DNA of 64,000 nt, taken from positions 124,001 through 188,000 of the forward strand of contig CAIUHP010000079.1 in the NCBI GenBank assembly GCA_903899015.1, given 5' to 3'. Below, piece after piece: positions 47,001 to 57,550 of this stretch; the stretch's first letter is position 1; each line of letters starts with the position of its first letter. A program made the position numbers and the translations under genes. The notes beneath the pieces were generated by a model that saw only the letters and a list, made by a program, of their open reading frames with translations, had not been told where the DNA came from and did not search any database. This DNA comes from an uncultured Armatimonadota bacterium (GTDB lineage Bacteria; Armatimonadota; Fimbriimonadia; Fimbriimonadales; Fimbriimonadaceae).

Positions 47001-48791
47001 TTAGTTGTTCTCGGCTTTGGCGCGCTCAACGTCTAGTTCGACCGGGATGCGAACCCAGAAGGTTGATCCTTGGTTCAACTCGGACTCAACCCAGATTTGA
47101 CCCATGTGGACTTGGACTACCAAGTGGTGCACCAGGTACAGGCCAAGACCCGTTCCGTAGATCTTTCGGTTGTCTTCGTTGTTGACGCGGTGGAACTTCT
47201 CGAAAACCTTCGTGAGGTGATCTTTAGGAATTCCAAGGCCTTGGTCTTCAACTCCGAGCAGGAAGGTCTGACCTTCGTTCCTTACATGAACCTTGATCTG
47301 CCCACCGTTTGGCGAGTACTTGATCGCGTTGTTCAAGAGGTTCGTGAGGATCTGATCCAGCTTGTCTTCGTCGCCGATGATGGTTACCGGAAGCTCGTTT
47401 TGAACGTCTAGGCTCAGTTCGTGCTTGCTGGTGGCCTGCTTTTGGATCATGACGACCTTTTCAAGCAGTGGCAACAGTTCAAAGCGCGTGTAGTTCGGTT
47501 TCAGGCTCTCACCCGATTCGATGCGAGCTGTATTCAACAGGTCGTCAATGAGACGGCGCAATCGGTCGCACTCAGTATCGATGATCGTGTGGAACTCGTG
47601 TCGCTCCTCAGCACCATAAAACTCTTCGCCGTCCAAAAGTGTACGGACAAAGCCCTTGATCGCTGTGAGAGGCGTTCGAAGCTCGTGAGAGGCCATCGCA
47701 ACAAAGCTCGACTTCATCTTATCGATGTTGCGCATCTCGGTGACGTCGTTGAGAATGGCGACGACTCCAAGGTCCTTCCCATCCTCTCCTCGAACCGCAG
47801 CGGCTTGAACTTCGTAAATTCGTTCCGTGTTGCCCAGAGTGACCGTGATTTCGTCCTTGCCGCCTTCAGCAGAGTTTCGGGCGGTGGTCAAAACTTCGTG
47901 AAGTTCTGGAATCGGAATGATGTCGATCGCTTGCTTGCCAATCGCGTCATTACCCAACGAGAACAACGTTCGAGCAGTCGCGTTGATTTGGCTCAATCGT
48001 CCTTCTGACGAAACCAGAATCAAACCTGCGCTGAGCGATTCGAATGTTTGAAGGAGTTCTTCTCGCTCTTCGATTACTTCTCGGTAGAGCTGAAGGTTCG
48101 CGATGATCGATCCGACGTTGCGAGCCATTCGCTCGAGCAATCGGACGTCTTCGTCGTTGAAATCTTCTCCGTGTCGCTTGTTGAATGCGTGTAGTACACC
48201 GATCGTCGTTCGATCGATGACACGGTTCTCTTCGTCCCGCTTCTCAATCAAGAGGGGAACGGTCACGCCGTTCTGGATATGGAGCAGGCCGAATGGGTCT
48301 TCCTTAGTGCGCGGATCATTGACCGCGTCGTGGAAAATAACCGCTTCTGCCTTGCGATAAACCAGACCGGACACGCCATGAGTGGCACGAACACGGAAAA
48401 GCTTCAGTCGATCTTCTTCAACTCCGTAACTTGGAGGAATACCGATCAGCTCTCCCGCTTCTCGATCGTAAAACATGATGACAATCTTCTCTGCTTGAAG
48501 AATCATCGCAATGCGCTGCACCAGACGACGCAGAGTGACATCCGCCTCATTGATTGGCGCAACATCCATCGATGAATCAATTCCGCGATTAGTTGCGGAT
48601 GGAAGATTCTTATCTGTTTCAAGCTGTCGAACACGACGTTGTTCACCCTCTAAAGCAGCCTCAAGCTCGCGAATTCGCTTTGCAGCGTTGGCAAGTTGAG
48701 CGCTCAGGTTGGACAACTCGTTCGATTGGTTCTCTTCTTCGGACGACACGTGCATGAATCTACCCCAGACGCGCACATGATGCGCGCGCAA
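47001..48791 (-). CDS. Sensor histidine kinase with coiled coil, GAF and PAS domains
   Basis: SFVAMASHELRTPLTAIKGFVRTLLDG H-box, YGTGLGLYLVHHLV; likely true start MHVSSEEE (48755). Confidence 0.92.
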   Translation of the reverse strand: MRAHHVRVWGRFMHVSSEEENQSNELSNLSAQLANAAKRIRELEAALEGEQRRVRQLETDKNLPSATNRGIDSSMDVAPINEADVTLRRLVQRIAMILQAEKIVIMFYDREAGELIGIPPSYGVEEDRLKLFRVRATHGVSGLVYRKAEAVIFHDAVNDPRTKEDPFGLLHIQNGVTVPLLIEKRDEENRVIDRTTIGVLHAFNKRHGEDFNDEDVRLLERMARNVGSIIANLQLYREVIEEREELLQTFESLSAGLILVSSEGRLSQINATARTLFSLGNDAIGKQAIDIIPIPELHEVLTTARNSAEGGKDEITVTLGNTERIYEVQAAAVRGEDGKDLGVVAILNDVTEMRNIDKMKSSFVAMASHELRTPLTAIKGFVRTLLDGEEFYGAEERHEFHTIIDTECDRLRRLIDDLLNTARIESGESLKPNYTRFELLPLLEKVVMIQKQATSKHELSLDVQNELPVTIIGDEDKLDQILTNLLNNAIKYSPNGGQIKVHVRNEGQTFLLGVEDQGLGIPKDHLTKVFEKFHRVNNEDNRKIYGTGLGLYLVHHLVVQVHMGQIWVESELNQGSTFWVRIPVELDVERAKAENN

Positions 48792-48911
48792 TTTACCTTT
48801 CCAACCTCATCGTTAGAATCCTTTGTAATCGTTAATACTGCCGGTGTTCACGATATTTCCTGAAACAAGCCTCATATCTCTTCATTGAAACCCGCGTTAT
48901 ACTTAAAGCGG

Positions 48912-49580
48912 ATGGCTAAGGAACTCGAAGAACTGCCTTTGTTTCCCCTAAACACGGTTTTGTTTCCGTATGCCTCAGTGCAATTGCACGTTTTTGAGGA
49001 CCGGTATCGCGAAATGGTGCGTAGCTGTTTAGAGTTCGATAGGCCTTTTGGCATAGTGCTCATTCGCACCGGCAGCGAGGTGAGCAAGCATATCGACCCG
49101 TACATGGTCGGAACGGCCGTTCGTATCGTTCAAGTTCATACCTATGACGACGGCAGAATGGACATCCAGGTTCAGGGAGAACGAAGATTTCGCATCCGAG
49201 AACTTGATGAGTCCCATTCCTATTTGGTTGGCAAGGTTGAACCGGTTGTCGAGCATGAGATTGAAGAATCCGATCGAGCAGCTGAGTTATTAACGCGAGC
49301 ACGAGAGGAATTTGAGGTGCTCATTCAAAGATTATTTGCTCGTCAAGAATTCTCGGTCCAGGTTGTGTTCCCAACGGATCCCGTAGCACTCTCGTTCACC
49401 ATCGCGAACCTGCTCCAAATGGAAAACCTCGAGAAGCAAAGATTGCTAGAGACAACCGACACGCTGGAGCGAGTGGAAGACCTTCTGCCCATTCTAGAAA
49501 CTCAGATTTTAGAGTCACGCCAGCCAAACTATTATCGACTGACTGGAAACGATCTGAAAGAGTGGATCACGCCTAACTAA
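48912..49580 (+). CDS. LON peptidase substrate-binding (N-terminal) domain protein
   Basis: LPLFPLNTVLFPYASVQLHVFEDRYREMV; supplied ORF extends to 48885. Confidence 0.88.
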   Translation: MAKELEELPLFPLNTVLFPYASVQLHVFEDRYREMVRSCLEFDRPFGIVLIRTGSEVSKHIDPYMVGTAVRIVQVHTYDDGRMDIQVQGERRFRIRELDESHSYLVGKVEPVVEHEIEESDRAAELLTRAREEFEVLIQRLFARQEFSVQVVFPTDPVALSFTIANLLQMENLEKQRLLETTDTLERVEDLLPILETQILESRQPNYYRLTGNDLKEWITPN

Positions 49581-49621
49581 TCCTTTCTGAGAGCACCGAT
49601 TATTGGGCTCGTAGCACGCTG

Positions 49622-50788
49622 TTACGCAGCTTCTTTGGCCGCTACTTCCCAGAGTCGAACGACTTTATCTTGTCCGCCTGCTGCTAACCGCGATCCATCA
49701 AAGCTAAAGGCGACGCAGCTAACCGGACGCGAGGAACAATCGATTCGGACATTTCCGATTCCTTTCGCCGCATTCCAAAGGCCAACCGTGCCATCACGGC
49801 TACCGCTTGCAAAAAGCCAGTTGTTGGGATGAAAACTTAGGGACTCAATGGGCTTCGTGTGCCCAAACATCATCTTTACCAATTCGCCGTCATCCAAATT
49901 AAAAACCCGGATGCTTAAATCGACGGCGGCCGCAATAATAAACCGATTATCGTTACTAAATGCAAGCGAAGTCACCGTGCTACGCACTTGGCGGAATGTG
50001 TGGAGTAAAGCTCCTGTTTGGGCATGCCAGAGCTTGACAGTCGCGTCTGCACTTCCGGTTGCTAAGTATTTCCCGTCTTGCGACCATGCAACGGCGGTAA
50101 CGGCACCTGCGTGTTCGTGCTTGCGATACTGCACGCCCCCGTCCGTTGTGCGCGTGACCGCGACGGTACAGTGCAGCGATCCGGCAGCAACACTTGAACC
50201 GTCGGCGCTGATCGCGATGGCACCAACCCATTCCTCATTATTCGTTCGGAACGTTTCCACTCGGTCACCATCGAGGCGGCAAAAGCTGACCTGAGTCTCC
50301 GCGGATCCAGCCGCAACAATCCGGTCCAGAGAAAATGCTCGCAAGGCGCTAATCACGCCTGATTCAACCTTCGTGCGGCGCTGAGGAGACGCAGATGATT
50401 CGTCCCACCATAGGATTTCGTTATCAAACGCGCTGCTGACAAGTTGTCCCGTGTCGGGAGCGAAACTAACGGCATAGACGGGTGTCTTGTGAGCGTTAAG
50501 GCGTTGAATCAGGCGAACGACAACCGGTTTTTGCTGAACAGCAACTCGGGTAGGTTCCTCATCGAAACCTCCACCAGCAAGCATGGCGTCGTATTCGTTT
50601 CGCTTTTCGCCATCAATAAGCGTTTCAAAAGCTTCATTGATACGGGCCATGTTTTCATGAGCACGTGGATCCGGGCTCACGTCCGGATGATGCTTGCGTG
50701 CAAGCCGTCGATAGGCTTTGCGCAGCGTCTCCGGTTCCGCGGTCGGTCCGACGCCAAGGACCTCATAGAAGGAAGTTAAAGTCTTCAA
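49622..50788 (-). CDS. J-domain / WD40-repeat fusion protein
   Basis: FYEVLGVGPTAEPETLRKAYRRLARKHHPDVSPD then repeated ...VTAVAWSQDGKYLATGSADATVKLWH WD40 units. Confidence 0.92.
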   Translation of the reverse strand: MKTLTSFYEVLGVGPTAEPETLRKAYRRLARKHHPDVSPDPRAHENMARINEAFETLIDGEKRNEYDAMLAGGGFDEEPTRVAVQQKPVVVRLIQRLNAHKTPVYAVSFAPDTGQLVSSAFDNEILWWDESSASPQRRTKVESGVISALRAFSLDRIVAAGSAETQVSFCRLDGDRVETFRTNNEEWVGAIAISADGSSVAAGSLHCTVAVTRTTDGGVQYRKHEHAGAVTAVAWSQDGKYLATGSADATVKLWHAQTGALLHTFRQVRSTVTSLAFSNDNRFIIAAAVDLSIRVFNLDDGELVKMMFGHTKPIESLSFHPNNWLFASGSRDGTVGLWNAAKGIGNVRIDCSSRPVSCVAFSFDGSRLAAGGQDKVVRLWEVAAKEAA

Positions 50789-50895
50789 ATCCTATATCGA
50801 GTGAATGATTGTGACTCACTCACCCTAAAGGACGCCTAAAAATATCGTGAACATTCGGATTTCGGACCGAAGCTGTGAAGATTTAAAGTCTATTT

Positions 50896-52263
50896 TTACT
50901 TGCCTTCGATCATTTGTTTCAATTCGCGGGTTTTTGCTTCCATCAGAGCATGGTCTCCCCGGGTTTCTACGTTGAGTCGAATAACCGGTTCGGTGTTGCT
51001 CGCGCGAAGATTAAATCGCCAATCTGCGAAATCAATGCTTAAGCCGTCGATCTTGTCGATCTTGCCACCCATGCTGCCGTAGTGAGCTTCCACCTTCTCA
51101 AGGATGGCTGCCGCCACCTCTACGCTTGGAAGATCGGTGTTGACTTCTCCGCTGCATGGATATCGGCTAATCATTTCTCCCACCAGATCACCGAGCGATC
51201 GGCCTGTCTTGCTCACCAACCGCGCAACGAGGAGGAACGGGATCATCCCACTGTCGCAGTACCAGTGCTGCTTAAAGTAGTGATGCGCGCTCATCTCTCC
51301 GCCATAACTGGCGTCTTCCGCTCGCATCTTCTCTTTAATAAACGCGTGACCGCTCTTGCAAATAACAGCTCGACCACCTAGTTTTTCGACAATTTCTAAG
51401 GTGTTCCACATCAACCTCGGATCGTAAACAATGGTCTGATTGGGATCATCGACTAAAAGGGCCTGAGCCAACAATCCGACGATGTAGTAGCCCTCGATGA
51501 AATTGCCATGCTCGTCAAAGAAGAAGCATCGGTCGTAATCTCCGTCCCATGCAACCCCGAAGTCGTGATGCGAGGCTTTTAAGTCTTTAATGGTGCCTGC
51601 CCGTTGGCCTTCCAAGATCGGATTGGGTACGCCGTTGGGAAAATGGCCGTCTGGCTCAAAAAGTCGTTTCGTTACTTTAAACGGTAGATGCGGCAGGAGC
51701 GCTTCCAAGGCGACTCCACTGGCACCATTCCCGGCATCGCAGAGAACCGTTAGAGGTTTCAAGTCAGAAGCCGGCACGATGGAAAGTAGGTGCTGAACAA
51801 AATCTGCGTAGCAGTCTTGGTGACTTCGAGTGCCCGAGCCGGTTTGCTCCCAGTTTTGCTCGAAAGCTCGCTTCTCAATGTCGTTGAGTCCGGTGTCGCC
51901 ACTGATCGGTCGGCTCTCGGCTCGGACCATCTTCAGACCGTTGTAGTCGGCTGGATTGTGGCTGGCGGTAATCATCACGCCACCGTCGTAACCGTAGTGC
52001 GCGGTTGCGAAATAAACCATTTCGGTTCCGACCATTCCGAGTTCGATGACATCCACTCCGCCATCGTTCAAGCCCCTTGAGATGGCCTCGCAAAGTTCAG
52101 GTCCACTGAGGCGGATATCGTATCCGACACAGACGGTTTTAGGCTTGATCGAATCGGCATAGGCACGGCCAATGCGATAGGCCAATTCTGGGTTCAATTC
52201 AGACGGTACTTTGCCTCGAACATCATATGCCTTGAATGCTGCCAGATACTTACCCATGTGCAA
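50896..52263 (-). CDS. Phosphomannomutase/phosphoglucomutase
   Basis: FKAYDVRGKVPSELN, MITASHNPADYNGLKMV, WDGDYDRCFFFDE. Confidence 0.94.
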   Translation of the reverse strand: MHMGKYLAAFKAYDVRGKVPSELNPELAYRIGRAYADSIKPKTVCVGYDIRLSGPELCEAISRGLNDGGVDVIELGMVGTEMVYFATAHYGYDGGVMITASHNPADYNGLKMVRAESRPISGDTGLNDIEKRAFEQNWEQTGSGTRSHQDCYADFVQHLLSIVPASDLKPLTVLCDAGNGASGVALEALLPHLPFKVTKRLFEPDGHFPNGVPNPILEGQRAGTIKDLKASHHDFGVAWDGDYDRCFFFDEHGNFIEGYYIVGLLAQALLVDDPNQTIVYDPRLMWNTLEIVEKLGGRAVICKSGHAFIKEKMRAEDASYGGEMSAHHYFKQHWYCDSGMIPFLLVARLVSKTGRSLGDLVGEMISRYPCSGEVNTDLPSVEVAAAILEKVEAHYGSMGGKIDKIDGLSIDFADWRFNLRASNTEPVIRLNVETRGDHALMEAKTRELKQMIEGK

Positions 52264-52410
52264 CGTTCTACCCTTAACGGTGGGGTGGTTTGTTATCCAT
52301 GGGTCGTCAATTTAGAGTCGATTTAGCAAAAAGTAGACCCTTGATCGGTCCCGTTTCGAAAAGAGAGCTACAAATGTAATGGCAAGGATTGTAAAGGTAG
52401 GCTTTTGCTA

Positions 52411-53259
52411 ATGGCGGCAACACTCATAGGCGCTCACATGTCCACCTCAGGCGGATTGGGAAATGCAGTCCGGAATGGAAAGGCAATCGGGTGCACTGCA
52501 GTCCAGGTTTTCACTTCCAGCCCTCAGCAGTGGAAAGCGAAGCCCGTTTCCGATGAGATGGCAGCCAATTTCAAGGCCGCGTGCATTGAGACGGGAATTT
52601 CTGAGGTTGTGAGCCATGACAGCTACCTCATCAACTTATGCGCTCCCGATCCAGACAAGCGCATTCAATCGATCGAAGGGATCAAAAGCGAAATCGAAAG
52701 ATGCGCAAAATACGGGATCCGATATGTGGTGTCACACATGGGTTCTCATGTGGGCCAGGGAGAAGAGGCCGGTCTCGCAGGGGTGGCAGAATCGACCCGC
52801 CAGGTTCTTGCTGAAACTCCTGAATCGGTGACAATTTGCATGGAAACTACCGCCGGTCAAGGAACCGCGCTGATGGCAAAATTTGAACAGCTAGCCACCA
52901 TCCTCGACAAGCTAAACGGAAACAATCGGCTGGCGATCTGTTTGGACACTTGCCACGTCTTCGTTGCCGGGTACGACATTCGAACCGCGGAGACATTCCT
53001 GAAAACGTTTGAAGAATTTGATCGCATTATCGGTTTTGAGCGATTGAGCGTCATTCATTGCAACGACAGCCGAAAGGGGCTTGGCTCAAAAGTCGATCGG
53101 CACGCGAATATTGGTCAGGGTGAGATTGGACCCGAGGCGTTTCGGTTGCTCGTAAATGACAAACGGTTTGATAGCATCCCGATTCTGATTGAGACTCCGG
53201 CTGAGAATCAGGGGCACGAACAGGATATCGCCCTGCTCAAAAGCTATATCGAACCCTAG
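52411..53259 (+). CDS. nfo: Deoxyribonuclease IV (endonuclease IV)
   Basis: IGAHMSTSGGLGNAV, VQVFTSSPQQWKA, CLDTCHVFVAGYDI, VIHCNDSRKGLGSKVDRHANIGQGEIG. Confidence 0.95.
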   Translation: MAATLIGAHMSTSGGLGNAVRNGKAIGCTAVQVFTSSPQQWKAKPVSDEMAANFKAACIETGISEVVSHDSYLINLCAPDPDKRIQSIEGIKSEIERCAKYGIRYVVSHMGSHVGQGEEAGLAGVAESTRQVLAETPESVTICMETTAGQGTALMAKFEQLATILDKLNGNNRLAICLDTCHVFVAGYDIRTAETFLKTFEEFDRIIGFERLSVIHCNDSRKGLGSKVDRHANIGQGEIGPEAFRLLVNDKRFDSIPILIETPAENQGHEQDIALLKSYIEP

Positions 53260-53867
53260 CGCGGTTTGAGGTGAAGCTCTTTCAGTTTCTCGGTGACGAC
53301 CAAGCTTCCAGGTTTTACATGCCCCGGAATCGGCACTGAATTGATCGTTAGAGATAGATCGTTAACGATGTGAGCGTTAGCAAATACCTTCACGGTCGCA
53401 ACCCCTTTCGTAATGTCATTTTCCTGGTAAGTCACGCTCATCGTGATCAATTCCGACGTTTTCGACGTGGGCCGGACAATCACATTTGCGGGTGGTAGCC
53501 CTCCGATAATCGGCCATTTGCGCGACCAAGATAAGCCGTTTCTCACTTCCAGGGCGGTCCACACCATTCGGTTGATCCGTTCCAAATTTGGTTCGAGACT
53601 CGGTTCGAGACCGACGAGCACTCCGTTGGGTTTGAATCCGTACTCCTCGGTGTGAGGCGGGGTTTTGACGTCTCCTGTCGACGTCGTTTTCACACTTAAG
53701 ATGGTGCGTTCTTGTCCGGCTTCGGTGATTCGATATTCCAAACGATCAATTGATTTGGAGTCGACGTGGTCCGGTTCTTGGAGCAATCGCATGGTCCGCT
53801 CCGTTGTCCAATGATCTCCCACTATGAACGAGGAATCAAACCAAAGCCACGCGACGAGAGTAAGCAT
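53256..53867 (-). CDS. Hypothetical secreted protein
   Basis: N-terminal hydrophobic segment; full-length ORF in operon-like position. Confidence 0.6.
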   Translation of the reverse strand: MLTLVAWLWFDSSFIVGDHWTTERTMRLLQEPDHVDSKSIDRLEYRITEAGQERTILSVKTTSTGDVKTPPHTEEYGFKPNGVLVGLEPSLEPNLERINRMVWTALEVRNGLSWSRKWPIIGGLPPANVIVRPTSKTSELITMSVTYQENDITKGVATVKVFANAHIVNDLSLTINSVPIPGHVKPGSLVVTEKLKELHLKPR

Positions 53868-53873
53868 GTGCTT

Positions 53874-54149
53874 CTACTTCTTGTCGGGGTTGGATGGCAA
53901 TTCGCCCGGGCCAATATAACCTGCTTTTCGGCTCGCTTCTTCTCGGCCAATACTGCTCTGCGCTCGGTCCTCGGCTTCTAGAAGCTTAATGCCGTTCGCT
54001 TCCGCTCGGTTCATGTCTTTGATGCGCTGTTCAGCTTGAGCCTTTTGCTTTCCGTAAACGTGCCACGGGCCCATAGTGACCCATACGCCTGCACCAATGG
54101 CCCAGGCGATAATGCCGACATTTATCCAGATTCTGCTTCGACTGCTCAT
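53874..54149 (-). CDS. Small membrane-anchored hypothetical protein
   Basis: N-terminal TM (INVGIIAWAIGAGVWVTMGP) then charged helix. Confidence 0.6.
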   Translation of the reverse strand: MSSRSRIWINVGIIAWAIGAGVWVTMGPWHVYGKQKAQAEQRIKDMNRAEANGIKLLEAEDRAQSSIGREEASRKAGYIGPGELPSNPDKK

Positions 54150-54178
54150 AGCTTAAAATCCTCGCCGTGGTTAACCGA

Positions 54179-55651
54179 TCAAACCACCTGAGTGAGGATC
54201 ATGTTTGTATTTCCCGGCGTTCCAGGTGGAACGCCAGCTGTAATGATTACCAGCTCTCCTAGTTTAAGACGTTTCATTCGGGAAAACTCTTCGATTGCTT
54301 CTTGAATTGTATTTTCTGTGCTGACAGGGGGAGAAATCTTGAGTGTTTCGACACCCCAGACGATTGCAAGTTGCCTTTGGGTGACCTCATCCCATGTGGC
54401 ACAAAGAATGCCTTCCTTCGGCCGGAATTTGCTCACGAGTCTTGGCGTCTGTCCGGAAGTCGTCGTTGTAAGAATGGCTTGAGGCTTCAAGCATCGTGCC
54501 AGATCGCTCACCGAGTGAGCAATCGCATCGGTTCTGCTGATGCCGTTCGAGTGTCGATCATCGAAGTCACGAATAATTCGGCTGTGGTCGTACATGGACT
54601 CCGCCCGCTCGGCGATTTTGGACATCGTTTGAACGCATTCGATGGGATATTGTCCTGAGGCGGTTTCTCCACTCAGCATCACTGCGTCCGTTCCATCCAA
54701 GATCGCGTTTGCAACATCGGTCGCTTCGGCGCGTGTTGGGCGGGGATTGTGGATCATGCTCTCCAGCATCTGCGTCGCCGTGATTACAGGTTTGCAAGCG
54801 GTGGAACAAGCATGGATGATTCGCTTTTGCATGAGAGGGACATCTTCGATATCCATCTGGAGGCCCATATCGCCACGAGCTACCATCACCACATCCACCA
54901 CCTTGAGGATGTGATGCAAGTCGTGGATTCCCTGCCGCATTTCGATCTTTGCGCAAATGGCTATGCGGGGATTGATCGCGTGAACAAAGTCACAAAGTTC
55001 CTGAGCATCCGCCGCACATTTCACATAACTTAATGCGATGAAGTCGGCTCCGTAGTTGATGGCCATCAGAGCATCGGCACGATCTTTATCGGTGAGCGCA
55101 GGTGTATCAAATGCCTTTCCGACGAGCGTGACACCCTTACGACTAAATAGCGTTCCGCCGATCACGACTCGCGCCTGGAACAGGGCATCCACTTTCTTGA
55201 GAATCCTGAGTTCCACTTCACCGTCGCCCAACAACAAGCGACTATTTGCGCGCATGGCCAGAATGATCTCAGGTTGGTCGATAGGAATCTCGGCGACTCC
55301 GGTGGGCCCGAGCGTGACTACTTGGCCTTGCTTCAGCTCGGCACTCCCTCCAGGGAGTTCTCCAATTCTAAATTTCGGACCTTGAAGGTCAACTAGAATG
55401 GCAACCGGAGAGAGTTCCGGCGAACATTCTCGAACCCAGTCGATCCAACGTTTCTTTTGATCCCAATTTCCATGGCTGCAATTGAGTCGGGCGACATTCA
55501 TGCCCGCTTCAATAAGCTGTTTGACTTTTTCTCGACTGTCTACCGACGGTCCGAGCGTGCAGACGATTTTTGTTCGACGTTTCATGCTGATAGTGGCTGA
55601 AGGCATCATTTCAGTTCCAGGGCATCTAGGCAGCGTCGGTTTCGAATGCAA
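54179..55651 (-). CDS. pyk: Pyruvate kinase
   Basis: KRRTKIVCTLGPSVDS, GMNVARLNCSHG, VMVARGDMGLQMDIEDVPLMQKRII, PTRAEATDVANAILDGTDAVMLSGETA; true start probably MKRRTKIV. Confidence 0.96.
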   Translation of the reverse strand: MHSKPTLPRCPGTEMMPSATISMKRRTKIVCTLGPSVDSREKVKQLIEAGMNVARLNCSHGNWDQKKRWIDWVRECSPELSPVAILVDLQGPKFRIGELPGGSAELKQGQVVTLGPTGVAEIPIDQPEIILAMRANSRLLLGDGEVELRILKKVDALFQARVVIGGTLFSRKGVTLVGKAFDTPALTDKDRADALMAINYGADFIALSYVKCAADAQELCDFVHAINPRIAICAKIEMRQGIHDLHHILKVVDVVMVARGDMGLQMDIEDVPLMQKRIIHACSTACKPVITATQMLESMIHNPRPTRAEATDVANAILDGTDAVMLSGETASGQYPIECVQTMSKIAERAESMYDHSRIIRDFDDRHSNGISRTDAIAHSVSDLARCLKPQAILTTTTSGQTPRLVSKFRPKEGILCATWDEVTQRQLAIVWGVETLKISPPVSTENTIQEAIEEFSRMKRLKLGELVIITAGVPPGTPGNTNMILTQVV

Positions 55652-55775
55652 AGAAATGTGATCAGAAAGTCCATCGACGTTTTACCCGGACTGCTCGTCG
55701 ATCGAACGTCGTCAGATTCGATGACATATCGGGAGGGCATCAAGTAAGCATCCCCAAGAGCTAAACTCTTTCTTG

Positions 55776-56807
55776 ATGGTCAGCCTAGATTTTTGTCGCA
55801 AGATGCCGAAAGTGGAACTTCATGTTCACTTGGAAGGATCCATTCGTCCCGAAACGGTCCTGAAATTGGCCCAAAGACACGGAGTAGAACTCCCGGCGAA
55901 CGATCTCGAAGGGCTCCGCGACTGGTATCGATTTCGCGATTTCCCTCACTTCGTTGAAATCTATGTTGCGGTTTCCAAATGCCTTAGAACACCGGACGAC
56001 ATTGAATTGATCGCGAGAGAATTTTTGGAAGGTCAAGCTGCCCAAAACGTATTCCATAGTGAAGCGACCTATTCGGCAACAACCATTGAAAAGCACAACA
56101 AAATTCCATGGCCCGATCAGCATGCTGCACTCAAGCGAGCTCTCGAATATGGCCGTAAAGAGTTGGGAGTTACTGCTAACTTCATTCTGGATATCGTGCG
56201 AGGAGACCCAGCCGAACGTGCTTTGGAATTGGCTCACTGGGTAGTCGATGCGAAAGACGACGGCGTTTGCGCACTCGGACTGGCTGGCATCGAAAAACTT
56301 TGCCCGGCGGACCAATATAAGAGCGCCTATCAATTCGTTCACGACGCAGGAGTCCCGATCGTGCCCCATGCCGGCGAAACCAAAGGAGCCGATAGCATGG
56401 TCGAAGTGATCCAAGCCACTCAACCGGTTCGAATTGGCCACGGCGTCCGATGCTTAGAAGATCGGAATTTGGTGAACGAGCTGAGGGATCGACAAATTCC
56501 CCTCGAAGTGAACCCGACTTCCAATATCTGTCTCGGAATTTTTCCGTCGCTTGATGAGCATCCATTGCCTCAGCTACTCGATGAGGGGCTCTATGTAACG
56601 ATCAATTCCGACGATCCGCCCATGTTTGGAACAACAATCTCCGAAGAGTTCTATCGTTGCTCGAAGGCGTTTGGATTCAACAAAGATATTCTTTGGTCTC
56701 TGTCTCTCAACGCAGCTAATGCGGCCCTGATTTCAGACACCGACAAGCGTGCACTCGTCGCCAGAATGCGTGAATCGTTCGCAGCCATCGATTCCGATTC
56801 CGAGTAG
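55776..56807 (+). CDS. add: Adenosine deaminase
   Basis: MPKVELHVHLEGSIRPETVL, PHAGETKGADSM, RIGHGVRCLED, NSDDPPMFGT. Confidence 0.94.
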   Translation: MVSLDFCRKMPKVELHVHLEGSIRPETVLKLAQRHGVELPANDLEGLRDWYRFRDFPHFVEIYVAVSKCLRTPDDIELIAREFLEGQAAQNVFHSEATYSATTIEKHNKIPWPDQHAALKRALEYGRKELGVTANFILDIVRGDPAERALELAHWVVDAKDDGVCALGLAGIEKLCPADQYKSAYQFVHDAGVPIVPHAGETKGADSMVEVIQATQPVRIGHGVRCLEDRNLVNELRDRQIPLEVNPTSNICLGIFPSLDEHPLPQLLDEGLYVTINSDDPPMFGTTISEEFYRCSKAFGFNKDILWSLSLNAANAALISDTDKRALVARMRESFAAIDSDSE

Positions 56808-56881
56808 ATCGCGAGAGCTATCCCCTGAAGTCTTGGTTGGAGTTGTAAGGGAATGCAAAGTGAGCAAAACTCACTTGAATT

Positions 56882-56916
56882 TTTCATCGGCCCGAACGAA
56901 AAACGGGCCGATGAAA
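56882..56916. terminator. Hairpin terminator between convergent genes
   Basis: TTTCATCGGCCCG aacgaaaaa CGGGCCGATGAAA. Confidence 0.85.
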
Positions 56917-56930
56917 GCCAAATTTGCTGT

Positions 56931-57344
56931 TTAGGCGATGAGTTTCGCGGTTAGGGTGACTTCCGCGTTGAAAAGTCTCGAGACGGGGCAACCGACTTTT
57001 GCTTCGTTTGCCGCTTCATTGAAAGCAGTTTCATCAGCGCCGGGAATCGTCACGGTCACATCCAAATGGGATTTCGTGATCGTCAGGTTCTCCATCGTGA
57101 GGCTCGCCGTCGTCTCAATCGATTCAGGAGTCAATCCTTTCTGTGAAAGTTGATTGCTGAGTGCCATGGAGAAGCATGCTGCATGAGCTGCTGCGAGGAG
57201 TTCTTCTGGGTTCGTGCCGATACCATCTTCAAATCGGGTCTTAAAGCTGTACTGCTGTCCCGCAAGCACTCCACTCTCGGTTGACACTGTTCCCGAACCT
57301 TCTCGTAGGTTGCCTTTCCAAACTGCGCTGCCTTTTCTAATCAT
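56931..57344 (-). CDS. osmC: OsmC family peroxiredoxin
   Basis: [23 protein letters not shown]...[21 protein letters not shown]...[15 protein letters not shown]. Confidence 0.93.
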   Translation of the reverse strand: MIRKGSAVWKGNLREGSGTVSTESGVLAGQQYSFKTRFEDGIGTNPEELLAAAHAACFSMALSNQLSQKGLTPESIETTASLTMENLTITKSHLDVTVTIPGADETAFNEAANEAKVGCPVSRLFNAEVTLTAKLIA

Positions 57345-57550
57345 TTTTGTCCTCCAATTCGATAACAGATCAACTGATTTATACGAATCATCTGTCTAAG
57401 AGTTTGTTAAATAAAGTGACGACACCAAAAAAGGCAGAAGTTTTCCAGAAGTTAGCCGATAACCTTATCCGGTTGAATTGGCATTTCGTGATATCTGAGT
57501 TAAGCTAGGTTTTCCTCACCATCCGAAAGTGCTTCTGTTCGTTCCACAAG

